Of a stretch of DNA of 64,000 nucleotides, positions 48,950-59,053 are shown piece after piece (position 1 is the first letter of the stretch; each line of letters begins with the position of its first letter). The position numbers and the translations under genes were made by a program. A model generated the notes under the pieces. It was not told the DNA's origin. It saw only the letters and a program-made list of their open reading frames with translations, and did no database searches. The DNA comes from Nitrospirota bacterium (lineage in GTDB: Bacteria; Nitrospirota; Nitrospiria; Nitrospirales; Nitrospiraceae), in contig NSIK01000010.1 of assembly GCA_002737345.1 (NCBI GenBank), forward strand, positions 63,014-127,013. The letters are read 5' to 3'.

Positions 48950-49925
48950 TCGGCAGAAGCCCCCTGTCACAGTCCCGCGCCTGATCGCCCCGATCAACGT
49001 GACAGATCTCACGACCTATCCGCTCAGAAAGCGGTATAGTAAGGTCCGCGTCTCCGACTTTGCCAAACCCTGGAAGCGAGGGGGCAGCTTCACCCAATTC
49101 TATCGCTCGCTGCCGGATATCCTCGGCGTCAAAACCTTGCGCGCGGTGGCCAAAGCCATCGCGAAGGCCCATCGCAGGGGCAAGCCGGTCATCGTCGGCA
49201 TCGGCGCCCACGTCATCAAAGTCGGATTGAGTCCGATCCTCGTGGACCTCATGCAACAAGGGATCGTCTCAGCTGTGGCAATGAACGGCGCCGGGATCAT
49301 TCACGACTTCGAACTGGCGCTCATGGGCCATACGTCCGAAGAGGTCGATGCGGAAATCGACGAGGGCCGTTTCGGGATGGCGGAAGAAACCGGTCGCATG
49401 CTGAACGAGGCGATCGTCCGCGGGGCGCACGATGGCGAGGGACTCGGCGAATCGGTCGGCCACTACATGAATCGGCGCCAGGGGCAATTCCCCAATCGCG
49501 AGACGAGCATCCTGGCGACCGGCGCGCGGCTGGGCATTCCCGTGACTGTGCATGTCGCCATCGGCACCGACATCATCCATATGCATCCGGCCGCGGACGG
49601 AGCCTCCATCGGCGCAACTTCGTTACTGGACTTTCGGCGGCTGGCGGCTGTCGTGTCCGGGATGGAGGGAGGCGTCTATCTCAACCTCGGCTCCGCTGTC
49701 ATTTTGCCGGAAGTCTTTCTCAAGACCGTGTCGCTGGGACGGAACCTCGGTCATGAGCTGACCAACATTACGACCGTGAACATGGACTTCATGGCCCACT
49801 ACCGCCCTCTCACCAACGTGGTGCGGCGGCCGACCCAGAAGGGCGGAAAGGGCTATTCCCTGATCGGCCACCACGAAATCATGGTGCCGTTGCTAGCCGC
49901 GGCCATCCACGAAGAATTGGGGTAA
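48933..49925 (+). CDS. Deoxyhypusine synthase-like protein
   Basis: YPLRKRYSKVRVSDFAKPWKRGGSFTQFYRSLPDILGVK; VIVGIGAHVIKVGLSPI; start uncertain. Confidence 0.7.
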   Translation: MAKSPDRQKPPVTVPRLIAPINVTDLTTYPLRKRYSKVRVSDFAKPWKRGGSFTQFYRSLPDILGVKTLRAVAKAIAKAHRRGKPVIVGIGAHVIKVGLSPILVDLMQQGIVSAVAMNGAGIIHDFELALMGHTSEEVDAEIDEGRFGMAEETGRMLNEAIVRGAHDGEGLGESVGHYMNRRQGQFPNRETSILATGARLGIPVTVHVAIGTDIIHMHPAADGASIGATSLLDFRRLAAVVSGMEGGVYLNLGSAVILPEVFLKTVSLGRNLGHELTNITTVNMDFMAHYRPLTNVVRRPTQKGGKGYSLIGHHEIMVPLLAAAIHEELG

Positions 49926-49934
49926 CCCCCTCCT

Positions 49935-50564
49935 ATGGCTCCACGCCAAGCCCCTCCTGTCACCATTCAGCATCTCACTCAAATGTGGAACGAGCTGAAT
50001 GGCCGCTACTTCGCCGATCTCCTGCCTCCGATCGATCTCGTGTGGAGCCGCCGCCTCACCTCCTCCGTCGGCATGTTCATCAGCCGCCGAGGGCCAAGAC
50101 CCCGGCTGGATCAGGAGGGTCTTCGCCCACCAACCAAGCGCGAGATTCGCCTCTCCCTGCCCTTGCTCCAACAAGCCACCCCTGCAAGCGCATATGGCGA
50201 GCAGGAAATTGTGAATACCCTGGCACACGAGATGATTCATCAATGGCAATACGACAGTCTGAAGCGGCGGCCGAATCACGGGCCTGATTTTCTCCGCAAG
50301 ATGACCGAGATGAATCGGGATGGCACCCTGGCCATCACCATCTATCATTCGTTGCAGAAGGAAGTGCTCGCGCTCACGCGATTCGCCTGGCGCTGTCGGC
50401 AATGCGGCCAACTGTACCGACGTCAGCGGCGGACGATTCAGCCGCGCCGACACCATTGCGGTATCTGTCGGGGCTCCCTACGGGAATTGGAGTCAGGAGG
50501 GCAGCTCCAGCACGAACCGTCTCCAACACCCTTGCCACCCGGCCAATTATCCTTTCCGGCATAA
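49935..50564 (+). CDS. SprT-like zinc metalloprotease-domain protein
   Basis: TLAHEMIHQWQYD (HExxH) and paired CRQCG/CGICRG cysteines. Confidence 0.82.
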   Translation: MAPRQAPPVTIQHLTQMWNELNGRYFADLLPPIDLVWSRRLTSSVGMFISRRGPRPRLDQEGLRPPTKREIRLSLPLLQQATPASAYGEQEIVNTLAHEMIHQWQYDSLKRRPNHGPDFLRKMTEMNRDGTLAITIYHSLQKEVLALTRFAWRCRQCGQLYRRQRRTIQPRRHHCGICRGSLRELESGGQLQHEPSPTPLPPGQLSFPA

Positions 50565-50586
50565 ACGCCGACTGGAGGAACCATCG

Positions 50587-51735
50587 ATGCGCTGGTCTCG
50601 CCAGATCCTGTTCGGAGACATCGATGCCATGTTCGCCTCAGCGGCGGTCCTGGCAGATCCCAGCCTTACAGGCAAACCGGTGGCGGTCGGAGGATCCTCC
50701 CCACGAGGCATTATCGCGTCGGCGAGTTACGAAGCCCGTGCGTTCGGCGTCCGCTCCGCCATGCCGACCGGCGAAGCTAAACGGCTCTGCTCTCAACTCA
50801 TCCTCGTTCCTCCGGACAGACCTCTCTATCAACGGCTCCATGAACAGATGCAGGCTGTCATCAGCCGACTGCTCCCCGTCGTCGAATGGTCCAGCATCGA
50901 CGAGTTTTATGCGGAGACCACGGACATGCAGTCGCTCTATCCCGATCCGTCACGCCTGGGCCGATGTGTGAAAGAGGCGATCTTCGAGGCGACGGGACTC
51001 CACTGTACCGTCGCGCTCGCCAGCGGAAAAACTGTGGCGAAGGTCGCAGCGGATGCTCACAAACCGGACGGGCTGGCGGTGATCGAGCCAGGAACCGAAG
51101 CAGCCTTTCTGGCAGTTCGTCCGGTGCGCGACTTGCCAGGCATCGGACCGAAATCCGCGGCGATGCTGCAGGGGCTCGGCATTCACTGCGTCGGCGACTT
51201 GCTCGACCCGCAGCATGAGCCATTTCTTCGGCGGCAATGGGGCAACCGTCTGATCGCCTGGCAGGAGATAGCGTGGGGCATCGACCGCGATCCGGTCGTG
51301 GTCGATAGAGAGGCCAAAAGCCTCGGCCGTGAAACGACATTCGAGCAGGACTGCAACGACCTCGACTTTCTGGAGCTGACGATAAAAAGTTTTCTCGGCA
51401 CCTTGACGCATGATCTGCGCCTGCAGGGCCTGGCGGCTGGATCCTTCACCGTCAAACTCAAAGACACAACGTTCCGGGTCACCACTCGGCAGCAACAGTT
51501 TCGGCAGCCACTTAATTACGATCCGGCCATGTGGCCGGTTATCCGATCGGCGCTTCACAGCCTGGCTATCCCCCGCACAGACTACCGGTTGGTCGGCCTA
51601 TCGCTGTCCGGCCTCCTGCCTGCGGCTGAATCTCTCTTTGCGCAGCGCCAAACTCAAGCGGTCGCAGCCTTGGACGAATTGATCGAACGATATGGCAGTC
51701 GAATGGTGCGGCTCGGCGGAATTCCGGAAGAATAG
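50587..51735 (+). CDS. dinB: DNA polymerase IV (Y-family)
   Basis: ILFGDIDAMFASAAVLADPSLTGKPVAVGG; VVEWSSIDEFYAE; LPGIGPKSAAMLQGLGI. Confidence 0.9.
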   Translation: MRWSRQILFGDIDAMFASAAVLADPSLTGKPVAVGGSSPRGIIASASYEARAFGVRSAMPTGEAKRLCSQLILVPPDRPLYQRLHEQMQAVISRLLPVVEWSSIDEFYAETTDMQSLYPDPSRLGRCVKEAIFEATGLHCTVALASGKTVAKVAADAHKPDGLAVIEPGTEAAFLAVRPVRDLPGIGPKSAAMLQGLGIHCVGDLLDPQHEPFLRRQWGNRLIAWQEIAWGIDRDPVVVDREAKSLGRETTFEQDCNDLDFLELTIKSFLGTLTHDLRLQGLAAGSFTVKLKDTTFRVTTRQQQFRQPLNYDPAMWPVIRSALHSLAIPRTDYRLVGLSLSGLLPAAESLFAQRQTQAVAALDELIERYGSRMVRLGGIPEE

Positions 51736-51745
51736 ACAGGATCAG

Positions 51746-51928
51746 CTAAAGACGGGAACTGTCAGACGGGCGGACGGAATTCAGGAAGGCTTCCACTTCC
51801 TGGATTACGACTCCCTGCTCCTCGGCAGATAACTTATCCCAATGTTGACGGAGCGGTTCAAAATAGCGCCGGATGGAGGTATAGAGACTGTAGGCTTTTC
51901 CGTTTCGCTCGTCTGGACTGTCGGCCAT
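51746..51928 (-). CDS. 60-aa hypothetical protein
   Basis: MADSPDERNGKAYSLYTSIRRYFEPLRQHWDKLSAEEQGVVIQEVEAFLNS. Confidence 0.55.
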   Translation of the reverse strand: MADSPDERNGKAYSLYTSIRRYFEPLRQHWDKLSAEEQGVVIQEVEAFLNSVRPSDSSRL

Positions 51929-51965
51929 ACTTACGTCCTTTCACACTCTCTTCGTCAGCCATAGT

Positions 51966-52178
51966 CTAGTCAATTCTCCATCGGCAGACAAGGGCCCAGC
52001 TGGCCATTTTTCTGGCCAGTGGCGGATGGGCCTCCTGTTGTCGCGGGGGCTCAATAGTTTTCAGCAGTCTCGTGAGTATGTTGGCGAGCTCCTGGGATTT
52101 GACCGGTTTCGAAATATACTCGCCCCTTCTAGCCTCCAGGCGCCATTTGCGATCGCCCTTCATCGAGTTGGCCGTCAT
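51966..52178 (-). pseudogene. Response-regulator REC-domain C-terminal fragment
   Basis: MTANSMKGDRKWRLEARRGEYISKPVKSQELANILTRLLK resembles the usual [27 protein letters not shown]. Confidence 0.8.
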
Positions 52179-52317
52179 GGGCTCTGGGCTGGCCCCTGAT
52201 TCTGAAAAACCAGATCGTCAACAGGTGTGGGGAAGGAGCCAACAGGGAAACGGCCAGGCATTGATTCAGCCGCTGCATCCCCCTATGATGCTTCTCTCAA
52301 CTGAGGAGAGGATTCTG

Positions 52318-52794
52318 ATGCTGTCCAAGGTTAAACAACGCCAGGAGCTCGCCTCGCTGTTGCAGGCTCACCGACAAGCCGGCAAGCGCATTGTGTTCAC
52401 AAACGGCTGCTTCGATCTCATGCATGTAGGCCATACCCGCTATCTCCAGGCCGCGAAAGACCTGGGCGACCTACTGGTCGTGGCAATCAACAGCGATGAG
52501 TCTGTCAAAAGTTTGAACAAGGGGCCGGATCGGCCGATCGTCCCGGACGCTCAGCGGGCTGAAGTGGTCGCGGCGCTCAGCTCTGTCGATTATATTATCC
52601 TGTTCAACGAACCGGATCCTCAGAGCCTAATTGCAACGCTACAGCCTGACATCCTCGTGAAAGGGGGAGATTGGGCGGTCGAACAGATCATCGGCCGCGA
52701 GATTGTCGAAGCGCGCGGCGGAGTCGTTCACACCATTCCCTTGGTCCCAGGCGTTTCTACTACAACACTTATCCAACGTATTCGCTCAACCTAG
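52318..52794 (+). CDS. rfaE2: D-glycero-beta-D-manno-heptose 1-phosphate adenylyltransferase (RfaE2/HldE C-terminal type)
   Basis: RIVFTNGCFDLMHVGHTRYLQAAKDLGDLLVVAINSDESVKSLNKGPDRPI. Confidence 0.92.
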   Translation: MLSKVKQRQELASLLQAHRQAGKRIVFTNGCFDLMHVGHTRYLQAAKDLGDLLVVAINSDESVKSLNKGPDRPIVPDAQRAEVVAALSSVDYIILFNEPDPQSLIATLQPDILVKGGDWAVEQIIGREIVEARGGVVHTIPLVPGVSTTTLIQRIRST

Positions 52795-52925
52795 CAGGAT
52801 GCTGAAACTGTCCGCCAGCTTCGTTCTCGGCTCATCGAAATCCTCAACGGACCCTCACGGGCACGCCTCCGGTTTCGACTCACCTCCGGCCTTGCAGACG
52901 AACTGTTTGAGCATCCTTCTCCGCT
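52792..52925 (+). repeat. Stop-codon-abutting dispersed repeat copy
   Basis: TAGCAGGATGCTGAAACTGTCCGCCAGCTTCGTTCTCGGCTCATCGAAATCCTCAACGGACC...TTTGAGCATCCT; related to 13.4 and 39.8 kb copies. Confidence 0.75.
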
Positions 52926-53006
52926 ATGCTCTTCTTGTATGATTCGATGTCCCTCCGCCCATCAAAAACTGCCATGAAGCACTAGCTCCGCTCTAGCCCG
53001 TACACC

Positions 53007-56000
53007 ATGTCCGAAACGATCTCTTCAACATCAGCATCCCAATGGTTTGCGCCTGTCGCCGCGGCATTGACTGCCAAGGCAAGCCGTCCCTCTATCACCG
53101 GCTTGCACGGCTCCACTTCCGGCCTTGCCCTCACCACGCTCATGCAGCCTCAGTCGGGCAAACTGGGCAACCGGTCCTGGCTGATCGTCACGGGATCAGA
53201 TGAAACAGCCGAGCGGCTCTTCGATGATCTCCATTTCTTCCATGACCTCGTCGGTCTTTCGACGGCGCCCCTCGCTCTCTTCCCGAGATGGGAAACCCTA
53301 CCCTACGAGGGCAGCGCCCCTCATGTCAGTCTGATCGCGCGCCGGATGAATACCCTGCATCACATCCGCACCGCACCCCAGACCTGTCTGGTCACCTCCA
53401 TCGCAGCCCTGATGCAACGGCTATTGCCCGTCGAGGCTTTCACCGGAACCACCCTGCAATTTAAACGGGGCGGAACGATCGAGCGGGAGGTTCTCACTGG
53501 CAGGATCTTGCGTCTCGGCTACCGCCGGGTATCAGTGGTGGAAATCCCCGGCGAGTTCAGCATTCGGGGTGGCATTATGGATATCTTTTCAACGGCCTAT
53601 GCCGAGCCGCTGCGTGTCGAATTTCTTGGAGAAACGATCGACTCGCTCCGCCTCTTCGATCCTGCCACACAAAAATCCACCGCGAAACTGGATCGAGCGG
53701 TAGTCCTGCCTGCGCGGGAATATCTACGGGCGGAAGATTCTTCGGATGCCCTCGTTCCCATTCCGGCTGATGCAGAATGGCGCGCGCCGGATCTCTATCC
53801 CACTATGGACAGCCTGTTCGATTATTTTACTGAACAGCCCCTACTCGTCCTGGATCAGCCTTCTGCCTTGACCGGATCCTGTGCAGCCCTCTGGAGCAAA
53901 ATCGACGACGGCTACCTCCGCCACGCCGATCGGGAGACCACCGTCCCCTACCCGTCACCGGAACGTCTGTTTCTCTCTTGGCCGGAACTGACGGAACTTA
54001 CACAGGGCTGGCCTACTCTCGCGCTGGAACCGCTCACCGAAAGCAATGCCTCCTGGAATCCGGTTCAAGCCTTTCCCGCCCAGGCCCCGGCCAGCGCCGG
54101 CCTCGGAGCCCGCGGAATGCCCTTCAGCCAGACCCTGACTATCATGGATCGCCTACGAGAGGACTGCCGCGTCGTCCTCGTCGCAAGGAGTCAGGGCCAA
54201 GTGGCTCGCTTGCTGGCGCTCTTGCGCGAACACGATATGCCGGCGGTGGAATGGACCATGGAAACCTGGACCGCTTCAAGCAAAACGAAGGCCCCGTTTT
54301 ACGTCTTACATGGCGATCTATCCGCTGGATTTCTCGCACCGGATTTACGTGTAGCCGTACTGACAGAAGAAGAACTGTTCGCCAAAGGCGCGCGCCACAA
54401 GCCGCAGGCCAAGAGCAAAGCGGCAACCTTCCTCTCCTCCCTGGAAGATCTCAACGTGGGCGACTATGTCGTCCATATCCAACATGGCATTGCCCGCTAT
54501 CAAGGGCTGAAACGCCTCTCCGTGCAGGACTTCGAAAGCGATTACTTGATTCTGGAATTCGCTGGCGGCGATAAGCTCTACGTGCCGCTGGAGAAGCTCA
54601 GCCATGTGCAGCGCTATAGCGGAGCGGAGGGCCATGGGCCCCGCTTAGAACGGCTGGGCAGCACCAGCTGGGCCAAAACGACCGCGCGCGTCAAAAAAGA
54701 CATCGAGGAAATGGCTCACGAGCTCGTTGACCTCTATGCCAACCGCGAGCTCGTGACGCGCAATGCCTACGGCTTCGACAGCACCATGTACCACGAGTTC
54801 GAGGCCGCCTTTGAATACGAAGAAACGGAAGATCAACTCAAAGCGATCGAAGACATTACCCGCGACATGGAGTCCAATAAGCCGATGGACCGCCTCGTCT
54901 GCGGCGACGTGGGGTACGGAAAAACGGAAGTGGCCATGCGAGCCGCCTTCAAGGCAGTGGAAGCCAATCGCCAGGTGGCGGTACTCGTCCCCACGACTCT
55001 CTTGGCCCACCAACATTACGATAACTTCTCAGAACGGTTCGCGCCCTTCCCGGCGCGCGTGGCCCTCCTCTCCCGCTTCCAATCACCGAAAGAGGCCAAG
55101 GCCATTCTCAAAGATGTGGCATCCGGGGAGGTCGATGTGGTCATCGGGACCCACCGCCTCATCCAGAAGGATGTGGTCTTCCGAGACCTGGGGCTCGTGA
55201 TCATCGACGAGGAACAGTGGTTCGGGGTCAAACATAAGGAACGATTAAAACAACTCCGCACGCAAATCGATGTTTTGACCCTCACCGCCACTCCGATTCC
55301 CCGGACCTTGCAAATGGCCATGGCCAGCGTACGAGATCTCTCGATCATCGAAACGCCTCCGGCCGGCCGCCTCGCCATTCGCACCCAGGTCGTCCGATCC
55401 AGCGACAAACTGGTCCGGGAAGCGATCTTGCGTGAGCTCGGGCGGGGCGGGCAGGTCTACTTCGTCCATAACCGGGTTGAAACGATGGAGAAGACGGGCG
55501 CCTGGCTCCACCAATTGGTGGCGGATGCGCGCATCGTGATGGCCCATGGGCAGATGAACGCCAAACCACTCGAAGCAGTCATGCTCAAATTCTTTCGCCG
55601 GGAGGCGGATGTTCTGATCGCCTCGGCCATTATTCAATCGGGCATCGATGTCCCCACGGCCAACACCATCATTATCAATCGCGCCGACATGTTCGGCCTC
55701 GCACAGTTGTACCAGCTGCGCGGGCGCGTGGGCCGAAGCGGCGATCAAGCCTACGCCTACTTCCTGGTGCCGGACGAGGGGCAACTGAGCGAAGATGCCC
55801 GGAAGCGCCTCACGGCCATTCAGCAATTCACCGAACTGGGAGCCGGATTCCGCATCGCTGCGGCCGACATGGAAATCCGCGGCGCCGGCAACCTCCTGGG
55901 AAAACAGCAATCGGGACATATCGCTGCGATCGGACTCGATCTCTACATGCAGATGGTGGAACAGGCCGTCCAGCGCCTCAAGGGCCAGGTGGTGGAAGAA

Positions 56001-56480
56001 GAACCGGAGCCGGTGCTCCGGCTCAATATCTCCGCCTTCATCCCGGATGAATATATTGCCGATCCCCACCAACGTCTCTCGTTTTATAAACGCCTCTCCT
56101 CCTGCGCCCAAGTGGGCGACCTCGCCTTGCTGCATGGCGAAATGCAGGACCGGTACGGGATGGCTCCGGACTCCGTCGAACGGCTGTTCGAGGTCATGCA
56201 AGTGCGGCTTCAGGCTAAGGCCTTGCGCCTGGCGGCCATCGAGCTCAAAACTCACTCCGTCGTCGTCACGCTCGACGCCAAGAGCCGGGTTGCCAGCCAC
56301 GCGATTCACAAACTGATGGACCGGTACAAGAAGCGGATTTGCTTCCTGTCCCCCCTCGCATTTGAACTCCAAATGCCGCATCAGGACTGGCCTTCCATCT
56401 TTCAAGAACTCACGGCAACCTTGCAAAGCCTGGGAGTCTGTGATACCAACACAGCGATGTCCCCGCACTCATCTCACTAA
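53007..56480 (+). CDS. mfd: Transcription-repair coupling factor
   Basis: LVCGDVGYGKTEVAMRAAFKAV; GTHRLIQKDVVF; YQLRGRVGRSG; CarD-like region VGDYVVHIQHGIARYQGL. Confidence 0.97.
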   Translation: MSETISSTSASQWFAPVAAALTAKASRPSITGLHGSTSGLALTTLMQPQSGKLGNRSWLIVTGSDETAERLFDDLHFFHDLVGLSTAPLALFPRWETLPYEGSAPHVSLIARRMNTLHHIRTAPQTCLVTSIAALMQRLLPVEAFTGTTLQFKRGGTIEREVLTGRILRLGYRRVSVVEIPGEFSIRGGIMDIFSTAYAEPLRVEFLGETIDSLRLFDPATQKSTAKLDRAVVLPAREYLRAEDSSDALVPIPADAEWRAPDLYPTMDSLFDYFTEQPLLVLDQPSALTGSCAALWSKIDDGYLRHADRETTVPYPSPERLFLSWPELTELTQGWPTLALEPLTESNASWNPVQAFPAQAPASAGLGARGMPFSQTLTIMDRLREDCRVVLVARSQGQVARLLALLREHDMPAVEWTMETWTASSKTKAPFYVLHGDLSAGFLAPDLRVAVLTEEELFAKGARHKPQAKSKAATFLSSLEDLNVGDYVVHIQHGIARYQGLKRLSVQDFESDYLILEFAGGDKLYVPLEKLSHVQRYSGAEGHGPRLERLGSTSWAKTTARVKKDIEEMAHELVDLYANRELVTRNAYGFDSTMYHEFEAAFEYEETEDQLKAIEDITRDMESNKPMDRLVCGDVGYGKTEVAMRAAFKAVEANRQVAVLVPTTLLAHQHYDNFSERFAPFPARVALLSRFQSPKEAKAILKDVASGEVDVVIGTHRLIQKDVVFRDLGLVIIDEEQWFGVKHKERLKQLRTQIDVLTLTATPIPRTLQMAMASVRDLSIIETPPAGRLAIRTQVVRSSDKLVREAILRELGRGGQVYFVHNRVETMEKTGAWLHQLVADARIVMAHGQMNAKPLEAVMLKFFRREADVLIASAIIQSGIDVPTANTIIINRADMFGLAQLYQLRGRVGRSGDQAYAYFLVPDEGQLSEDARKRLTAIQQFTELGAGFRIAAADMEIRGAGNLLGKQQSGHIAAIGLDLYMQMVEQAVQRLKGQVVEEEPEPVLRLNISAFIPDEYIADPHQRLSFYKRLSSCAQVGDLALLHGEMQDRYGMAPDSVERLFEVMQVRLQAKALRLAAIELKTHSVVVTLDAKSRVASHAIHKLMDRYKKRICFLSPLAFELQMPHQDWPSIFQELTATLQSLGVCDTNTAMSPHSSH

Positions 56481-56497
56481 CAACGTTTCACGCACCT

Positions 56498-57403
56498 ATG
56501 ACTATGACTCGACCATCCAACGCTTCCAGAAACTTCGGCACCCTCTGTTCTCTCGCCATGCTGTCCTGCGTCATCGGAGGTAGCCTCCTGTCGTTCACCG
56601 GCTGCACGCCACCGCCGGAAGAAGGCGTGTTTGCCCTCGTCAACGGCCGGCAGATCACGCAGAGCGAATTCGAAGCCCGCTGGGAAAAAATATCCGACGC
56701 CACCAGGTCCCGGTACGAGAAGGAAGGGGGGAAACGCCGTTTCCTCGACGAGCTCATCACCCGCGAACTACTAATGCAGGAAGCCCGCAAACAAGGTATC
56801 GATCAGAACGACACCGTCCGGGATCAGACCCAGCGCTATCGGGAACAGTTGATTCTCGACGAGCTTCTCAAGAGCCTGGTCAAAACCAAGATCGACCTCT
56901 CAGACGAAGAACTAGACGCCTTTTACGCGAAGCATGCCCACGAGCTCCTGACCGCCTTCAAGGTGCGAGTGTCCCAAATGCTCCTCCCCGGCCTTCCCGC
57001 TGCGAAGGATGTCGAGGCGCACATCAACCGGGGCGGAGACTTTGCGAAATTTGCCCGGCGCTATTCCCTCGACATCAAAACGAAACTCAAGGGGGGAGAT
57101 CTCGGCCCCTACCACAAAAATTTAGTCATCCCGGAGGTCGACGCGGTCCTGCAAACCCTCAAGCCTGGAACGGTCAGTGCCCCGATCAAAACGGCGGCCG
57201 GCTATTACCTCGTCATGGTCACGGCCCTCGACACAGAAATAATCCAGGCGGATTCAGCCATCCGGGAGCGCCTCCGGCAGGAACTGCTCAACGAAAAACG
57301 CCGAAAACAGTTTGACGACGCGCTCATAGACATCCGCGCGAAAGCCACCATCCGCCTGGCCGACGCCTCCCGCTATGTCGCCGCCGACATCGGCACCCGC
57401 TGA
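56498..57403 (+). CDS. Peptidylprolyl isomerase (SurA/PpiC-like) lipoprotein
   Basis: LSFTGCTPPPE lipobox; parvulin-like VSQMLLPGLPAAKDVEAHINRGGDFAKFARRYS. Confidence 0.82.
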   Translation: MTMTRPSNASRNFGTLCSLAMLSCVIGGSLLSFTGCTPPPEEGVFALVNGRQITQSEFEARWEKISDATRSRYEKEGGKRRFLDELITRELLMQEARKQGIDQNDTVRDQTQRYREQLILDELLKSLVKTKIDLSDEELDAFYAKHAHELLTAFKVRVSQMLLPGLPAAKDVEAHINRGGDFAKFARRYSLDIKTKLKGGDLGPYHKNLVIPEVDAVLQTLKPGTVSAPIKTAAGYYLVMVTALDTEIIQADSAIRERLRQELLNEKRRKQFDDALIDIRAKATIRLADASRYVAADIGTR

Positions 57404-57504
57404 TCCTGCGGCTGACAACCTCTAACTGACACTCCTCAAGCCATCCGCAATTCGTGTACAATCTCTCGAACCTTCATCGGCAGCCAGGCGCGAGACTCAA
57501 AGCC

Positions 57505-58533
57505 ATGATCATGCACCGTCCCGTTATCACGATGCCTCCATCCCGATTGCAACGTGCGGTCCTTTTCGCGCTGGCGCTGCTCGCGCCAGCCTCTCTCCTT
57601 TCAGCCGGGCAGGTGCAAGACCGGATCGTCGCAATCGTCAACTCGGACCTCATCATGCACTCTGATATGAAACGGGAACTGGCCCCTGGACGGGAACAAA
57701 TTCAAAAAGAATATCGCGGCGAGGCCCTCGCGCATCGGCTCAGAACGGTGGAATACATGGCGCTGACCTCGATGATCGAGCGCAAACTCCAGCTCCAGGA
57801 AGCCAAGGCCAAAGGGATCGAGGTCTCAGGCCAGGAGGTCCGGCAGACGCTTCAGCAGATGAAGCAGCAGGGGGAAACGATCGATGAGACGAATCCGGCC
57901 AACCTCAAAAATATCCAGGAACAGCTGATCCTGCTCAAAGTCGTCGACAAGGAAGTGCGAAGCGGGGTCATGGTCGCGGACTCCGACATCAAACGCTACT
58001 TCCAGGGACACCATGATCGGTTTGCGCTCCCGGAGGAATATACCCTCAGCCAGATTCTCCTCAGGCCCCGGTCCCCTGACGATACGTTCGACGCCAAAGC
58101 CAAAGCGGCAGACATCACGGCCCTGCTCAAACGAGGGGAGCCCTTCGAAGATCTTGCATTACAATTTTCCGACGGGCCGAATGCCTCACGAGGCGGGCGC
58201 CTGGGATTAGTACGGCAGGGAGAACTCTTGCCCGGCATCGAACGGGCCATCGCGAAGCTCGTGCCAGGCGGCATCTCGGATACGATCGAAACCTCAGAGG
58301 GATTCCATATCGTGCGTCTAGAGGACAAACAGCCCAAACAATTTCGGTCGTACGAGGCAGTTCGCGCGGAGATCCAGGGGCTCGTCTTTCAGCAGAAAAG
58401 CGAAGACGTCTTTCAGGCTTGGCTGGAAGAGCTCAAAAATAAGGCCTATATCGAGATCAAGTTCGAATCCGCTCTTTCAGGGCCGCCCACAACCGGTCCC
58501 GCCCCTCGCCCGTCGTCGACGAGTAAGGAATAG
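57505..58533 (+). CDS. surA: SurA-like periplasmic chaperone/PPIase
   Basis: DRIVAIVNSDLIMHSDMKREL; ADITALLKRGEPFEDLALQFSDGPNASRGGRLGLVRQGELLPGIERAI. Confidence 0.88.
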   Translation: MIMHRPVITMPPSRLQRAVLFALALLAPASLLSAGQVQDRIVAIVNSDLIMHSDMKRELAPGREQIQKEYRGEALAHRLRTVEYMALTSMIERKLQLQEAKAKGIEVSGQEVRQTLQQMKQQGETIDETNPANLKNIQEQLILLKVVDKEVRSGVMVADSDIKRYFQGHHDRFALPEEYTLSQILLRPRSPDDTFDAKAKAADITALLKRGEPFEDLALQFSDGPNASRGGRLGLVRQGELLPGIERAIAKLVPGGISDTIETSEGFHIVRLEDKQPKQFRSYEAVRAEIQGLVFQQKSEDVFQAWLEELKNKAYIEIKFESALSGPPTTGPAPRPSSTSKE

Positions 58534-59053
58534 CCTCCTCGGTCAATCCCAACCCTTCATGCAGCCGGCGCAGCGTCTTGATGCGCTCGCTCATTTTGAG
58601 CTTATCGACTTTTGTCGCCACTACGATGGGCGGACGTCCGACGGACAACAACCAGGCGATCGTCTCCCGGTCCTGTTCGCTCACCACCCGGCTTTCCACC
58701 AGAACCACCACCGCGCGCAATTGCTCGCTGCCGTCGAGATACTGTTCGATCAACGGCGCCCATTCAGCCCGCAGCGATTTCGAGACCCTCGCATAGCCAT
58801 AACCGGGCAAATCGACCAACACGAATCGAGCCAATCCTGGGTCGTCGCTAGTGATACGAAAAAGATTGACCAGACGGGTCTTGCCAGGCGTGCGACTGAC
58901 TTTGGCTAGCCCCCTGCGCTGCAAAAGCGAATTGATGAGCGAGGACTTGCCAACGTTCGACCGCCCGATGAAGGCGACTTCCGAAAGATCCCCTTGCAGA
59001 AACTGTTCTGGTCCGGCACAACTTCTGATAAACTCTGCCGTGAGAATTTTCAT
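58457..59053 (-). CDS. engB: Ribosome biogenesis GTPase YsxC/EngB
   Basis: VAFIGRSNVGKSSLINSLLQRRGLAKVSRTPGKTRLVNLF; VLVDLPGYGYARVSK. Confidence 0.95.
   Translation of the reverse strand: MKILTAEFIRSCAGPEQFLQGDLSEVAFIGRSNVGKSSLINSLLQRRGLAKVSRTPGKTRLVNLFRITSDDPGLARFVLVDLPGYGYARVSKSLRAEWAPLIEQYLDGSEQLRAVVVLVESRVVSEQDRETIAWLLSVGRPPIVVATKVDKLKMSERIKTLRRLHEGLGLTEEAIPYSSTTGEGRDRLWAALKERIRT

Noticed and set aside
55245-56468. 407-aa minus-strand ORF opposite mfd
   Set aside because: Shadow ORF of a strongly supported mfd gene in GC-rich DNA; translation has no recognisable motifs
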